The position numbers were made by a program, and so were the translations under genes. The notes beneath the pieces are model-generated. The model was not told where the DNA came from and did no database searches. It saw only the letters and a list, made by a program, of their open reading frames with translations. From NCBI RefSeq assembly GCF_010111755.1, contig NC_088960.1:744001-808000 (forward strand): a stretch of 64,000 nucleotides of DNA, given 5' to 3'. Of the stretch, positions 30,727 to 40,854 are shown in pieces. Origin of the DNA: Nakaseomyces glabratus (taxonomy: Eukaryota > Ascomycota > Saccharomycetes > Saccharomycetales > Saccharomycetaceae). Each line of letters starts with the position of its first letter. Position 1 is the stretch's first letter.

Positions 30727-33648
30727 CTATAACTCATACAGCATACCGAGACAAATACACATGCGGGTATACATAGTTGGCCATCTTCTAGTACTAATGG
30801 AAGTCGGTACAATTGTTTTATTAGTTGGAATTGGGTATCCCGCTTTGGTAACTGCCCCACACCTGTTACAGCGCTTCAGCTTGTTATCTGATAACTCCTC
30901 TTTTGAAAACCGATCGTAAGTAATTCCATCATATGTAAGCTTTGTAAAGGTTTTAGAATCTCTAAAAGTTGCAGGCATATTTTTTTCATCGATCACAATG
31001 CCATCTTCAATGGGTTGTAAAAGTCGGTGAACACCAGGCTCGAAAAACTCATCACATGATATTCTAAGGCCACTGGTATCGGAGAAGTAAATAGCAGATG
31101 CATCAGCATGTGAAATAACAGTATTACTGGAGTACTGAAGTAAAAACTCAGTTATTTTATTCAACTCGTTTGGAACTGAAGATCTAACTAACAGTGTTGG
31201 CTCTCGCATAATTGATGGCTGTTGTTCACTAAAAGCTGAGAGTTTGTTATTCACATCCATGAGGAATGTCTCGAACTTTTCAAAATTTATAGGCGACTCA
31301 ATCAAGAGCATTTTTAAGTAAGTAGATGATTCATTCAAAATCGGATAGTTAGTCTCTGGAAACTTGGTAATAATGGCTGTTACATTTTTGATTTCTTTCA
31401 AGATTGTAAGAATTAGCGTTCTAGGAATCTTAGCACCAAATACACCCAGAACCAATCTATTGTCAGGGTTTTCGGGATCATTAGTTAGAATTAAAATTTG
31501 TTGGATCAGATAAGTAATAAACTTAACAAACCATTTTGTCACTGGTATTAAGGAATGTACAAGATCTTGTTTGGAAAATGCTGTTTGGAAAAACTTATCA
31601 CCGGAGAGCGGTGGATTGCTAGAATTGGTACTATTGGTCATCTGTTCGATTGCAAATTGCAAATTTCTCGCAACACCGTTAAAAGCAAACGATACATTTT
31701 TTAAATATAATATCACCCTTGCCATTTCGCAAGTGTTTTCATCAGTAAATATACTGCCCAATTCTAGCTGAAGCAACATTACTTTTTGTAATGGTCTACT
31801 GGATATTATTTTATCCATAAGCTCTTTAGGAGCGCCAGGGGAAAAGTTAAAGAAATTATAAAGATTGAACATTAATGTAGTAGTAAAGTCTTTTGCTCTC
31901 TTCTCATCAATCTTTGCAATCTTTAATATGTGTTGTTTGCACGCTAAAGCTATGTCCTCACCTGAAAGCTGTCTATGTGCACTTGTAACATATCCGAAGG
32001 CCATTGTTGCCGCATTTATTTCATCTTTAGATTTGTCACTGACATCATCAATATTCATTGGCTGGAATTGAGGTAAATCGTCGTGTCTATATTTGTATAA
32101 AATTCCTGCCATTGCTGGTGATACTCTGATCCATTCCACGGTCCCCAGGTTTTTTATAGTTGGATATTTGAAGCCTGCACTCAAAATTGAAGTTATTATG
32201 TTACTGAATTTTCCTTGAGGGCCTTGATTTAGCAACCTTTCAGTCTCTAACTTCCAATCATTTTGATTATATATTTCAATCTCACCATTTCTGTAATAGA
32301 ATGAGACAAATCCATCCAATACTTCAGAAGATATACTTGCAACTTTATGGTGCAAGTTTAGAACACCTAAGAATCGCAAATTGGATCTGTTAGACCTCAA
32401 AGCTTGATTGTGATTCTCATTTGAGGTATTTAGTTCTGGTTTCAGTATGCCAAGATAGTCCAATGGGAGCCGGACTTGACCTAGTTTGAATCTTTTGATC
32501 AACGATTCTGGTGTTCCTACAACATCGTAGGCAAGTAAAACTTCTGGAGCTGCATCCTTTTCAGCAACAACTTTAGCCAGCACATGTACATGTGTAAAGT
32601 CTAAAATTCTTCCTTCGTCATCAGTTTGATCTACTGTAGCATCTAAAATATGTTTGATTTTTAATGATGGATCATTGAGAACAACAGGTTTTGCTGTATT
32701 TACATTCCAATCAACAAATAGTTTGTAAAATGATAGCTTTCCTGTGAGTCTAGAGTATGTGGTTATCAATATAGAGTTGTCATTATTCACAGAAGTAATT
32801 TTGGCATATTGAAGAAAGTCTAAACCCTTTGACCTTTCATTATGTGGGTTGAAAAGTTGTAGTGTTATTTTTTTATGATCTTTTGAATTAGAGAATTGAT
32901 ACCAAAAGTCTAACTGGCCATTTCGACGTATAGCCAGTCCTGCATATTTCATAAATGGAGGATGAAAAATTCCATGGGGTGATAGTTGTTGTGCCTTGTT
33001 TCTATACATATTAATTGAACTATCGAACGCACAAAACTGAGACACTATTACTGGCTTTGACGAACTTAACCAGTGAAAATCGAGAATAGTAGTATTATAT
33101 TCCTTCTTTGTTTTCTTACGTTCCAACTTAGAGTCAGTATTTTCTCTCTCAGGTTCCAATTGCATAACGTGGTTGTGAATTTTGTAGACATTATCTTGAA
33201 AAAGCATTGTTAATTTATCTAGCGTTGTTGGACCATCTGGACTTTGCCCTGCAATAAGCATCGTCATATTTCCCAATTCATCGCATACTGCTAGCATGTC
33301 GCCTGGTAAACTGAACCAATTGTTCCAGTGAATTGATGAGATATCATAGAAAAATTGATGTTGGTGTTTCCCTGCGGAGCCGGGTACACTTGTCGTTCCA
33401 TGAATATTTGATTGCGCTGTACTGGACCCTGAGGCACCATTTATTCCATTACCTGTTTCTGTTTTTAAAGGTACTTCATGCAATTGAGGATGTATAACAT
33501 ATCGTTGTGGTGGATGAAATCTACAGTTAACGCCATTAATTGTTTCCAAAAATGATATGCAGAGGTTTCCATAAGTAGACTGTTCATCAGCATATGCGAT
33601 TAGTCCTGTCTTTGACCAAGATACCCGTTTGTTATTCAGTTCACACAT
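30727..33648 (-). CDS. SIN4: Mediator tail subunit Sin4 (Med16)
   Basis: 973 aa, matching S. cerevisiae Sin4 (974). Sin4/Med16 belongs to the Mediator tail module and both helps activate and helps repress RNA polymerase II genes. The opening NNKRVSWSKTGLIAYAD and the early part form the expected N-terminal beta-propeller. The second half is mostly helical. The extreme C-terminus has a CxxC (RCNRCG) and a later CIC, a pattern that could bind metal. The frame is open from a TTG at 33660; the ATG at 33648 (MCELNNKRVSW) is the likely start. Gene order YNL234W-SIN4-KEX2 matches S. cerevisiae except for the absence of YTP1. Confidence 0.94.
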   Translation of the reverse strand: MCELNNKRVSWSKTGLIAYADEQSTYGNLCISFLETINGVNCRFHPPQRYVIHPQLHEVPLKTETGNGINGASGSSTAQSNIHGTTSVPGSAGKHQHQFFYDISSIHWNNWFSLPGDMLAVCDELGNMTMLIAGQSPDGPTTLDKLTMLFQDNVYKIHNHVMQLEPERENTDSKLERKKTKKEYNTTILDFHWLSSSKPVIVSQFCAFDSSINMYRNKAQQLSPHGIFHPPFMKYAGLAIRRNGQLDFWYQFSNSKDHKKITLQLFNPHNERSKGLDFLQYAKITSVNNDNSILITTYSRLTGKLSFYKLFVDWNVNTAKPVVLNDPSLKIKHILDATVDQTDDEGRILDFTHVHVLAKVVAEKDAAPEVLLAYDVVGTPESLIKRFKLGQVRLPLDYLGILKPELNTSNENHNQALRSNRSNLRFLGVLNLHHKVASISSEVLDGFVSFYYRNGEIEIYNQNDWKLETERLLNQGPQGKFSNIITSILSAGFKYPTIKNLGTVEWIRVSPAMAGILYKYRHDDLPQFQPMNIDDVSDKSKDEINAATMAFGYVTSAHRQLSGEDIALACKQHILKIAKIDEKRAKDFTTTLMFNLYNFFNFSPGAPKELMDKIISSRPLQKVMLLQLELGSIFTDENTCEMARVILYLKNVSFAFNGVARNLQFAIEQMTNSTNSSNPPLSGDKFFQTAFSKQDLVHSLIPVTKWFVKFITYLIQQILILTNDPENPDNRLVLGVFGAKIPRTLILTILKEIKNVTAIITKFPETNYPILNESSTYLKMLLIESPINFEKFETFLMDVNNKLSAFSEQQPSIMREPTLLVRSSVPNELNKITEFLLQYSSNTVISHADASAIYFSDTSGLRISCDEFFEPGVHRLLQPIEDGIVIDEKNMPATFRDSKTFTKLTYDGITYDRFSKEELSDNKLKRCNRCGAVTKAGYPIPTNKTIVPTSISTRRWPTMYTRMCICLGMLYEL

Positions 33649-34346
33649 ATTTAAGATCAACTCAATTTCTTTTATACTGAGATATTTCAGCAGCCTTTTT
33701 GGATTTCCACTATTGTATATAATTAGGGTAGTATAAGACCTGTTCTGTCTATCCCAACGCTGAATGATTGGTCTGAACAGATATCTATCAAACAGGTGTC
33801 CAAGTGTAGTAAATGAAACTGTTGACTAGTTAAAACTGTCGAAAACTAACAGTAAATATGAAGTCTAGCACACTTTCTAACTCTGCAACTAATATTCTCA
33901 AATGAAGTGAGTTGATTGTTATTGCTATCGTGTTGAGTTGTTGTTAGTTATGTGGTAGTACCTGAGTTGCACTATATGCGGATATCTTTTCACACCTACG
34001 ACCTTTTTATTTTCAGTCTCAATTCTTGAAAAAGTTCGTGAACAGGAGTTCGATTCTAGCAAAAAGCACTTATGTTATGAAAACGATAGTTGAATGTATA
34101 GCGAAACACTATATATTACGAAGGGTTATGGATTAGACGTTATTGCAGACGCGCTATATTATAATAAGTCACCGCTCATATTATAGGGTAATATATATGG
34201 TAATTCTAGTGATATTAATCTTGATTTATGCTAGTTAAGTATATTGCGTTCATCTAATTATGCTAATGATGCTTGATATAGCAGGTATATAGAGATTATC
34301 AATATGCAACATACTTGGTGTTGTTCATGCCATATTTATTATATAT
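33649..34346. other. Intergenic SIN4 promoter / KEX2 3' flank (YTP1 absent)
   Basis: 698 bp with no reading frame of note. In S. cerevisiae YTP1 (YNL237W) sits here; I see no remnant of a membrane protein in any frame. A TTCGATT at about 34050 recalls a tRNA T-loop but its flanks do not pair. Confidence 0.55.
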
Positions 34347-36716
34347 TTATGTGTCAGATGAATGTGTTTGTGCTTGTTCGCCTGTTGGGTTTTGTTCTGG
34401 ATTATCGGAATCCAATAGACGTTGATCCAGCGATTCATCATTATTAAACAAATGATTGTATTGAGTATTTTCTTCGTCTGATATATCAAACTCGTTGTCA
34501 TCGATATCAGATAATCTGAATGTATCCGGAAGAGGAGTAGATGACGATTCGTTTGTAGAATCATATTCTGCATCTGTATCGATCACATCATAATCGTAGT
34601 TGCTGGCTCTTACTCTTTTTATCCTTCTACGCGTTCTAACAAAAAACATAAAATGTAAGAGTAAGAACACACAGCCAATAATGAAAATTGATACTATCAA
34701 ATGAACACCAGTTGGGATAGTTGGCGTCATGTGATGGCCAGTATTTTTATCCGTCCCATTATCTCCATCATTTTCAGGGTTTTCAGTTTCTGGTTGCTGA
34801 TCAGACCCTGTTTCCTCGGTAACATTATTATTATCAGTTTCTGGACCATCCTCCTTTCGGTTATCATCATCGTTCTCTGACGGTATGTCACCTTCTTTTA
34901 ACTTCTGTTCTGAGTATTCCGACAATCCGAAAAGTGTTATACTCCAGCTATGAAACTCGACTTTGTCGTCGTCAGAGGTAGTTTTTACTATCAATTTCCA
35001 TTCACCAGAGCCAAGTTCTCCCCAGTGAGCTACACTCATAAACGTCCAGTCTCTAAAGCCTTCATTGGAGTCATCCTTGCGTCTAACAACACCTAGATGA
35101 GATACTACACCAAATGGAGATATTAGATCAATTGTCGTTGTGCCCCTATTTTCAGTGCTAATATCAACATTAATAGTGACATGCTCAACAGATCTGAACT
35201 TGGCCTTCTCCAGATCTGATGCAGTAATTTCGATTGTCGATTCAATTGGTTTATCTTCTTTGTCTGTCTCTTCATTCACTTCTTTAATATCAGTGGCAAA
35301 TTCTACTTGTGGATTAACGTTTTCCCAATCTTTCGCCAAAGCAACTATATTGTGAGCATTCAACTTACCGTAACCATATTTGTGTGAGTATTTCTTCTCC
35401 AATTTAGTGGTTTGCCAGTCACCATCCTCAAGGTTATTTTCAATTGTTTCTGAAGAAAGAATTGATAAATATTGCATATCTCTCCACGTAATATTTGGAT
35501 TAGCTTCCAAGACAAGTGCATAAATACCAGCAGCAATGGGGGCGGCAGCAGAAGTACCTCCATGCCTATCATAGCAGCCACCATTAATATCTGTAGAGTG
35601 AATATATTCACCTGAGCCAGACGAATAGGTGACAACAAGTACTGCTGAACAACTTTCGGAGTACGGTGGGTGTAAACCTTTGTGATCGATGGCACCAACT
35701 GTAATTGAATATATAGAATTGGTGTACCCATCGTAATTACAATTATCACCATGCATGCCACCATTACCACTAGCAAATACATAAATTGCACCTTTATTGC
35801 CTCTTCCTTCTGTGACACCTTTTTTCATTGCCTTTTTAACTAAAGGTGAGGGACCTTGTAAATGTTTTCCATCATCTGTAGGTCCCCAGGAGCAGGAATA
35901 TATATCATTAACGTCTAAAGCATGGACTAGAGAAGCAGCTTCATCTTCTGCTGTCAAAGGGCCTGATAATATTCTAATTCCAGAGACTTTTGCATCATAT
36001 GCAACGCCAACACCACAGTAATTATTATTTCTTATTGCAGCAATCTCACCAGCACATCTAGTACCATGGTTATCATCGCTCAAAAGAGGCATTGGGAGTT
36101 GTTGATTCTCATTAAAGTCCCACGATCCTTCTTTGCAGAAATTGTCTTTTAAGTCCGGACTAGTATAGTCAACACCATCATCGATGATTGCGGCAACTAC
36201 ACCTTTACCTGTTATATTTTGCAACCAGACATCCTTTACGTTTATATCGTTCCCTGGGAATGCTGGGTTTATTAAATGCCACTGTTTGGGGAACAATGGA
36301 TCATTGATGCCTATTTTATCCTTGATTTCTTGTATCGGCAGCATGCTAGAATCTAGAGGAGGTGCTGGTACGGGCATCCTTTTCTGTAGTTTATTTGAAG
36401 GTGTTAAAAACTCAGACGATAGGATATGATCCTCATTTTCAATAGCTCTCTTCCTCAAAGAGTTGCCTGAGTCTATGTCATCCTCATTCTCGGATTTAGC
36501 AACCGAAAACACGTAGTGGTTATCTAGACCCCTCACCAGATGTTCAAAGGTCCAATCTGGATGTAATTTGGATAACTCCGCCGCCGATAGATGAGATTCA
36601 ACAGCAAAATAATCTCTAGATGTGAAGTTCTTCGCAGGTATGAGCTCTGCATTGCTATTTTTCGATATGAGTGCGATATACGCCAGGTATATGCAACCCT
36701 TGTTCCACCACTTCAT
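34347..36716 (-). CDS. KEX2: Kexin, Golgi subtilisin-like proprotein convertase
   Basis: 789 aa (S. cerevisiae 814). Kex2 cleaves after Lys-Arg and Arg-Arg in the late Golgi, maturing alpha-factor and other secreted precursors. Order of parts: signal peptide (about 1-23), propeptide ending at Lys112-Arg113, and subtilisin domain with catalytic Asp179, His217 and Ser389 and oxyanion Asn318. The numbers are exactly four above S. cerevisiae. Next come the P domain (about 470-600), an acidic Ser/Asn/Glu stalk (605-665), one transmembrane helix (about 669-693) and a cytosolic tail. The tail has NYDYDVI near 706, a candidate tyrosine-based Golgi-retrieval signal in the place where S. cerevisiae has YEFD. 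All catalytic parts are intact. Confidence 0.97.
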   Translation of the reverse strand: MKWWNKGCIYLAYIALISKNSNAELIPAKNFTSRDYFAVESHLSAAELSKLHPDWTFEHLVRGLDNHYVFSVAKSENEDDIDSGNSLRKRAIENEDHILSSEFLTPSNKLQKRMPVPAPPLDSSMLPIQEIKDKIGINDPLFPKQWHLINPAFPGNDINVKDVWLQNITGKGVVAAIIDDGVDYTSPDLKDNFCKEGSWDFNENQQLPMPLLSDDNHGTRCAGEIAAIRNNNYCGVGVAYDAKVSGIRILSGPLTAEDEAASLVHALDVNDIYSCSWGPTDDGKHLQGPSPLVKKAMKKGVTEGRGNKGAIYVFASGNGGMHGDNCNYDGYTNSIYSITVGAIDHKGLHPPYSESCSAVLVVTYSSGSGEYIHSTDINGGCYDRHGGTSAAAPIAAGIYALVLEANPNITWRDMQYLSILSSETIENNLEDGDWQTTKLEKKYSHKYGYGKLNAHNIVALAKDWENVNPQVEFATDIKEVNEETDKEDKPIESTIEITASDLEKAKFRSVEHVTINVDISTENRGTTTIDLISPFGVVSHLGVVRRKDDSNEGFRDWTFMSVAHWGELGSGEWKLIVKTTSDDDKVEFHSWSITLFGLSEYSEQKLKEGDIPSENDDDNRKEDGPETDNNNVTEETGSDQQPETENPENDGDNGTDKNTGHHMTPTIPTGVHLIVSIFIIGCVFLLLHFMFFVRTRRRIKRVRASNYDYDVIDTDAEYDSTNESSSTPLPDTFRLSDIDDNEFDISDEENTQYNHLFNNDESLDQRLLDSDNPEQNPTGEQAQTHSSDT

Positions 36717-37337
36717 ACTGGCTTTCTCTTTCCCTTTCCCTCTTTTCCAGGAAGTATTATCAAACCGTCTTCTTGGTGAAAGTTTTGAAGTTTCTGTATC
36801 TTCAAATAAAACACAGTGAAGAGATGTCCTATCTCAACTTGTATTGGGTCTATTGTAAAGAGAGCTGAGCTAATTTAATCAATTTTTCCTCAAATATATT
36901 GTGGTTCAAAACTCTGTGTCTTTGTATCCACTACCCTTTGCTTACTTCTCGTCTCGTCCACTTCCAAGGAACGATCACACAGTCAGCCAAGAGCGGTCAC
37001 AGATATAAGACATAAGAGTTTGCTAGTATACCATATTAAAAGTGTTCATATGATCACTTTGGGCTATTCGTTGGTTCCTGCGGGATGTGCAGATTCTCAG
37101 GGAAAAGCAATAAACACGTCTGGCTTTTCGTTATTCTGCACTTTCGTGTGTGTCTGAAAAGCCCAAAATAGAAGGTCTTTTAATGAACGGAGATAGGAGA
37201 GCTCTCAGTTATCTGATACGTCCACTTCATGTGACTATGCCTAGTATTGAATAGCAATTTCTTTTTTATTTTATTTACCTATTTTATGATGTATTGATAT
37301 TTAGTTTAAGTTTCTATATTCTTCTGCTGCTGTGTAC
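36717..37337. other. Intergenic KEX2 promoter / LAP3 3' flank
   Basis: 621 bp; both genes read leftwards. No gene recognised. A CATGTGAC (Cbf1-like) occurs at about 37228. Confidence 0.5.
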
Positions 37338-38738
37338 TTACTCTGCTAGTGCGCCCATTGGGTCCCAAATTGGCAGGACAATTGGTTCTTTGTCGTCGAA
37401 TTTTTCAGCTAGATCGGTTGGCAACTCATCTATGTCGACTACGATTTGGTAGCAGTATTCTTCAAAGTATTCTGGAGTCATCACGTACATACCATCTTTG
37501 CCGGAGTCCTTACCCCATGAGTTCTCGACGCAGAATCTCACTGGGTTCCCATCGTCGTCGACATGGGCTGCAGTGATCAGCATCGCGTGGGTCATCAGAC
37601 TCTCGTGGTATTCAATACGGGAGGCCTTGGACTGCTTCAAGTCGTATTTGATGGCGTGGTAGTTCCACAGGTCAATGTCCATGACACCTGTCTTCTTGTC
37701 CATGTATTTTGGAGTGTGAGAGCCGAAGAACACTGGTTTATCATTCTTCAAACGCTTGACGATCAAGTCAGTCAAAGTCTTGTTGTCGACATTCAAGTAC
37801 AATGTCTCTTCGCCACCAATGACATTACCTAGTCTGTCTATCTTGATCAACTTTCCGTATGGGTTTCTTGGGTCGTTGATCAACGAGACAGGCTTTGCAG
37901 CGTCAAGCTTAGCATATTTAGAAGCAAACTCTAAAGGTGTGGACTCTATGGTGTGTACTTTCTTGTCCTTGTCCTGGTAAGTCCATGTAAACTTCTCGTC
38001 TGGCTTAACTGGAGGCAAGTCCATGAACAAAGTCATCAATCTGAAGATTTCCTTCTGCATGGAGGTGCGCAACTCCTTGAACTCCTTGCTTTCGACGTCT
38101 TTGGTCTTTAGAGTCTCTCTAATAGTCTCGGCAAATTCACGCAGCTTAGAAGTTAGGATGCTGTTCCACTTGCGGGAGGCGGTAGTGGAGTAGGCGGCAT
38201 CGTTGTATAGGTCCTTAGGGATTAGACCGTACTTCTTGACAATGTTCAAGAACATGCTGTACTGGCCACCGTCCTGTGTTGGGTCAGTCAGCAAGTACTG
38301 CACTAGCCTGGAGTCCACTGGTTCTTCATGCGATTGTGTGATCTGATCAAGGAAGTAGTTTGCCTTCTCCAGTTTATCGTAGAAGAACAAGTAAGCTTGA
38401 GATAGCTCGAAATCCTTCAATTGCAACTCCTTGACCACATTAACTCTCAGGTGGTTAGTGGCAGCAAATAGCCAGCATCTACCGGAGGCACGCTGGTTGG
38501 TGACTGGGGTGCAGTCCACGGACAGCTTTGTGTTAAAGACTCTGACATCTTGCTCTTGTAGTCTGGTCTTATTCAACAACGCATCATCTGCGTTGATGTT
38601 CTTCAACACAGTGGTCGCCAATTGGTGGTGTAAGTCCTTGGACAACTCCTTGTCCCAGGATGCAATCTCATCGATAGCCAATGAACGTGACATACTGTAT
38701 TTTCTTATAGGTCTAATCAGTGAACGGAGCCTGTACAT
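37338..38738 (-). CDS. LAP3: Bleomycin hydrolase / cysteine aminopeptidase Lap3
   Basis: 466 aa from the first ATG, 451 aa from a second ATG at 38693. Lap3 (Blh1, Gal6) is a hexameric papain-fold aminopeptidase (C1B) that degrades peptides, detoxifies homocysteine thiolactone and inactivates bleomycin. The catalytic residues are present: Cys88 ([13 protein letters not shown]), His384 (SLMTHAMLI) and Asn406 ([11 protein letters not shown]). The C-terminal arm ends PMGALAE; in S. cerevisiae the last residue is Lys and is trimmed off. The first 15 residues ([15 protein letters not shown]) are basic with no acid, like a mitochondrial presequence. T at -3 of the first ATG and A at -3 of the second suggest both are used. 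G+C content is raised compared with KEX2. Confidence 0.96.
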   Translation of the reverse strand: MYRLRSLIRPIRKYSMSRSLAIDEIASWDKELSKDLHHQLATTVLKNINADDALLNKTRLQEQDVRVFNTKLSVDCTPVTNQRASGRCWLFAATNHLRVNVVKELQLKDFELSQAYLFFYDKLEKANYFLDQITQSHEEPVDSRLVQYLLTDPTQDGGQYSMFLNIVKKYGLIPKDLYNDAAYSTTASRKWNSILTSKLREFAETIRETLKTKDVESKEFKELRTSMQKEIFRLMTLFMDLPPVKPDEKFTWTYQDKDKKVHTIESTPLEFASKYAKLDAAKPVSLINDPRNPYGKLIKIDRLGNVIGGEETLYLNVDNKTLTDLIVKRLKNDKPVFFGSHTPKYMDKKTGVMDIDLWNYHAIKYDLKQSKASRIEYHESLMTHAMLITAAHVDDDGNPVRFCVENSWGKDSGKDGMYVMTPEYFEEYCYQIVVDIDELPTDLAEKFDDKEPIVLPIWDPMGALAE

Positions 38739-39198
38739 ATAATTGTTTTAGCTTTTCTTCAACTTACTCGTTTGCAAAAGTTATAAAAAGAGAAGCTAAA
38801 GCCACGGTGTAAGGAAACAATCAGACTTTATATATGATGACCTGGTCCCCGACGTATCCTGGACTCAAAACAGGGTTCAGTTCAGGTATCAAACTAGCAA
38901 TCAACCTTTCAGGTTCCGTTATCTTTATCCGTACAGTTGTCTCTCAGTGGGTCTGCTACAGTGAGTGGTTGTCACATGACAATCATGGGAACATAGGGAA
39001 CGATAAGTCACGGGATTAGTGTCTGATGGGGGTGGCACTTTGTCATTGAGAGCGATGAGCTTAGTCATCGGGCATCGCTTAAGTATATTTTAGTAATGTT
39101 GGGAAGCATATAAAAGGTTATGCTTGTGTTCTTCTTTTGGTGTTTTCAACTATTTTCTACTTTATACTTTGGTGGTCGAGGACTTTAAGAAAGTAGTC
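38739..39198. promoter_or_regulatory. Divergent promoter LAP3 / NAR1
   Basis: 460 bp between start codons. It contains a PAC element at 39052-39061 and a TATA-like TATAAAAG at 39109-39116, both on the NAR1 side. A CDEI/Cbf1-type GTCACATG lies at about 38971-38978. S. cerevisiae LAP3 is Gal4-controlled, but I found no CGG-N11-CCG here. Confidence 0.55.
39052..39061 (+). promoter_or_regulatory. PAC element upstream of NAR1
   Basis: GCGATGAGCT, about 140 bp before the NAR1 ATG and 47 bp before its TATA-like sequence. Confidence 0.6.
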
Positions 39199-40854
39199 AT
39201 GAGTGCGTTGTTGTCGGAGGATTATCTGAATGACTATATCAGTCCTGCGTTGGCGTGCACCAAGCCGACGGAGATCAAGAAAGAGAAGTTTGTGACTGAG
39301 GATGGTGAGTTTCAAGTCGGAGTAGAGCCCCAGGAGCTTGAGAAAGTGACTATCTCGCTGTCAGACTGTCTGGCGTGCTCGGGCTGTATTACTTCCAGTG
39401 AAGAGATCATGCTGAGCCAGCAGAGTCACAGCGTGTTTCTGGATGCGTGGCGTGAGCTCGGATTCGACAAGTGTGGGAGTGCTGGTGACGCGCAGTGCAC
39501 CAACAAGCTCGTGGTCAGCATTTCGCCGCACTGCCGTGCCTCTATGGCGCGGTACTATGGGGTTGACGTCGATGCCGCTGATTACGCCATACTGCGGGTT
39601 TTCAAAGAAGTGTTCCATGCGACCAGTGTGATAGGTGACGGTGCTGGTCGTCTGTTATCTGTGAAGCGCGTGGTAGAGGAGCTTATGGAGAGGCGCAAAG
39701 CCAGCCAAGGCACTGCGTTGTCGTCTATATGTCCTGGGTTCCTGATATACACAGAGAAGACGAAGCCGAAGCTAGTGCCGATGCTGCTGAATGTGAAGTC
39801 CGCGCAGCAAGTTACCGGGGCACTCTTCAAGGAGATAGCGCTTGAGGAAGGGTATGACGTGGACACGAGCCTGAAGGACGGCAAGAGGACCAACGTGCAG
39901 TACCACTTGACCATTGTTCCGTGTTTTGACAAGAAGTTAGAGGCGTCTAGGCCCGATGGCGAAGGTGAAGTGAACTGTGTGATCACGCCGCGGGAAGTGC
40001 TGGCGATGCTTGGTGAGATGGGCGTGTCGTTTAGGAAATACCTGGGCGACTGGGCGTCGCTGGACAAGCAGCTACAACAATCGCAGCTGGGCATGCTGCG
40101 CGCAGAGATGAGTCCCGCCGGGTGGGACCCGCTGCTGCACTGGAGCATCCCTGCGAACGGCGACGGCTACAGCGATGGGTATGCGTACCAGTATGCGTGC
40201 ACGGTGCGGGATGCACACGTAGCCAGCGGTTGCGCAGCACAGGTGGTGAGTGTTCCCGGGAAGAACGCGGACGTGCTGGAGTACAGGGTTGTTGAGCCGA
40301 GCAGCGAGGGCGGCAAAGTCATTGCGCGCGCGTGCGTGCTGTCCGGGTTCCGCAACATCCAGAACCTGTGCAGGAAGCTGGACCCGTCCGGACACAAGAA
40401 GCGCAGTGTGCGGCGTGTGGCAGCGCTGAGATCTCGTGGCAGGAAGGACAGTTCCAGTGAGGACAGCACTGGTACGCCATCAGCGATCAGCAACGCGCTG
40501 GGAGGCACTGCGAACCCAGCTGAGTGCGACTACGTGGAGGTGAGTGCGTGCCCGAGCGGCAGCATCAACGGTGGGGGTCTGCTGATGGAGCTTGCACCCG
40601 AGCGCGAGGAGATGGGCGAGACCCCGTTGCCATCGTCTACCATCGGAGGCAATGCCCGCCGCAGACAGCAGCAACTGCAGGAGCTGCAAGCGATGTACAA
40701 GGCCCAGATCCGTATCACCGACGAAACACCGACGTCTCTTCCACCCGCAGCACTCCCACCACTCCCACCACAGTACACCATGCAGTACACCTTCTACATC
40801 CAGGAAGAGGACCCAGCCAAGCCAGACATCGTCACCGTGGGAAACACCTGGTAA
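39199..40854 (+). CDS. NAR1: Nar1, cytosolic iron-sulfur assembly (CIA) factor, with one ligand Cys replaced by Ser
   Basis: 551 aa, longer than S. cerevisiae Nar1 (491). Nar1 is an iron-only-hydrogenase-like protein that passes Fe-S clusters from the Cfd1-Nbp35 scaffold to the Cia1-Cia2-Met18 targeting complex. Cluster I ligands are present: Cys20, Cys57, Cys60 and Cys63. For cluster II, Cys178 (SSICPGF), Cys242 (VPCFDKK) and Cys451 are present, but the expected fourth Cys is Ser455 (ACPSGSINGGG, codon AGC at 40561-40563). Extra length lies in a basic/Ser-rich insert (about 399-440) and a C-terminal part with a proline run (about 517-530). The protein ends in Trp (VGNTW), the conserved C-terminal residue. 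The frame is open from a TTG at 39124; ATG 39199 is the family start. G+C is far above neighbours (40 of 60 bases in 40201-40260). Confidence 0.94.
   Translation: MSALLSEDYLNDYISPALACTKPTEIKKEKFVTEDGEFQVGVEPQELEKVTISLSDCLACSGCITSSEEIMLSQQSHSVFLDAWRELGFDKCGSAGDAQCTNKLVVSISPHCRASMARYYGVDVDAADYAILRVFKEVFHATSVIGDGAGRLLSVKRVVEELMERRKASQGTALSSICPGFLIYTEKTKPKLVPMLLNVKSAQQVTGALFKEIALEEGYDVDTSLKDGKRTNVQYHLTIVPCFDKKLEASRPDGEGEVNCVITPREVLAMLGEMGVSFRKYLGDWASLDKQLQQSQLGMLRAEMSPAGWDPLLHWSIPANGDGYSDGYAYQYACTVRDAHVASGCAAQVVSVPGKNADVLEYRVVEPSSEGGKVIARACVLSGFRNIQNLCRKLDPSGHKKRSVRRVAALRSRGRKDSSSEDSTGTPSAISNALGGTANPAECDYVEVSACPSGSINGGGLLMELAPEREEMGETPLPSSTIGGNARRRQQQLQELQAMYKAQIRITDETPTSLPPAALPPLPPQYTMQYTFYIQEEDPAKPDIVTVGNTW

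Noticed and set aside
35360..35818. 152-codon frame overlapping KEX2 in another frame
   Set aside because: Overlaps the catalytic domain of KEX2, whose frame is certain; no recognisable product.
38739..39198. Gal4 site (CGG-N11-CCG) for LAP3, known in S. cerevisiae
   Set aside because: Looked for on both strands and not found; galactose control may not be conserved.
39582..40148. 188-codon open frame antisense to NAR1
   Set aside because: It lies wholly inside NAR1 on the other strand; open frames on both strands are expected in the GC-rich stretch because stop codons are A/T-rich.
39199..40854. Horizontal transfer of NAR1, from its base composition
   Set aside because: The protein is a normal fungal Nar1 in its conserved syntenic place between LAP3 and ZWF1, and the high G+C extends into both neighbours.
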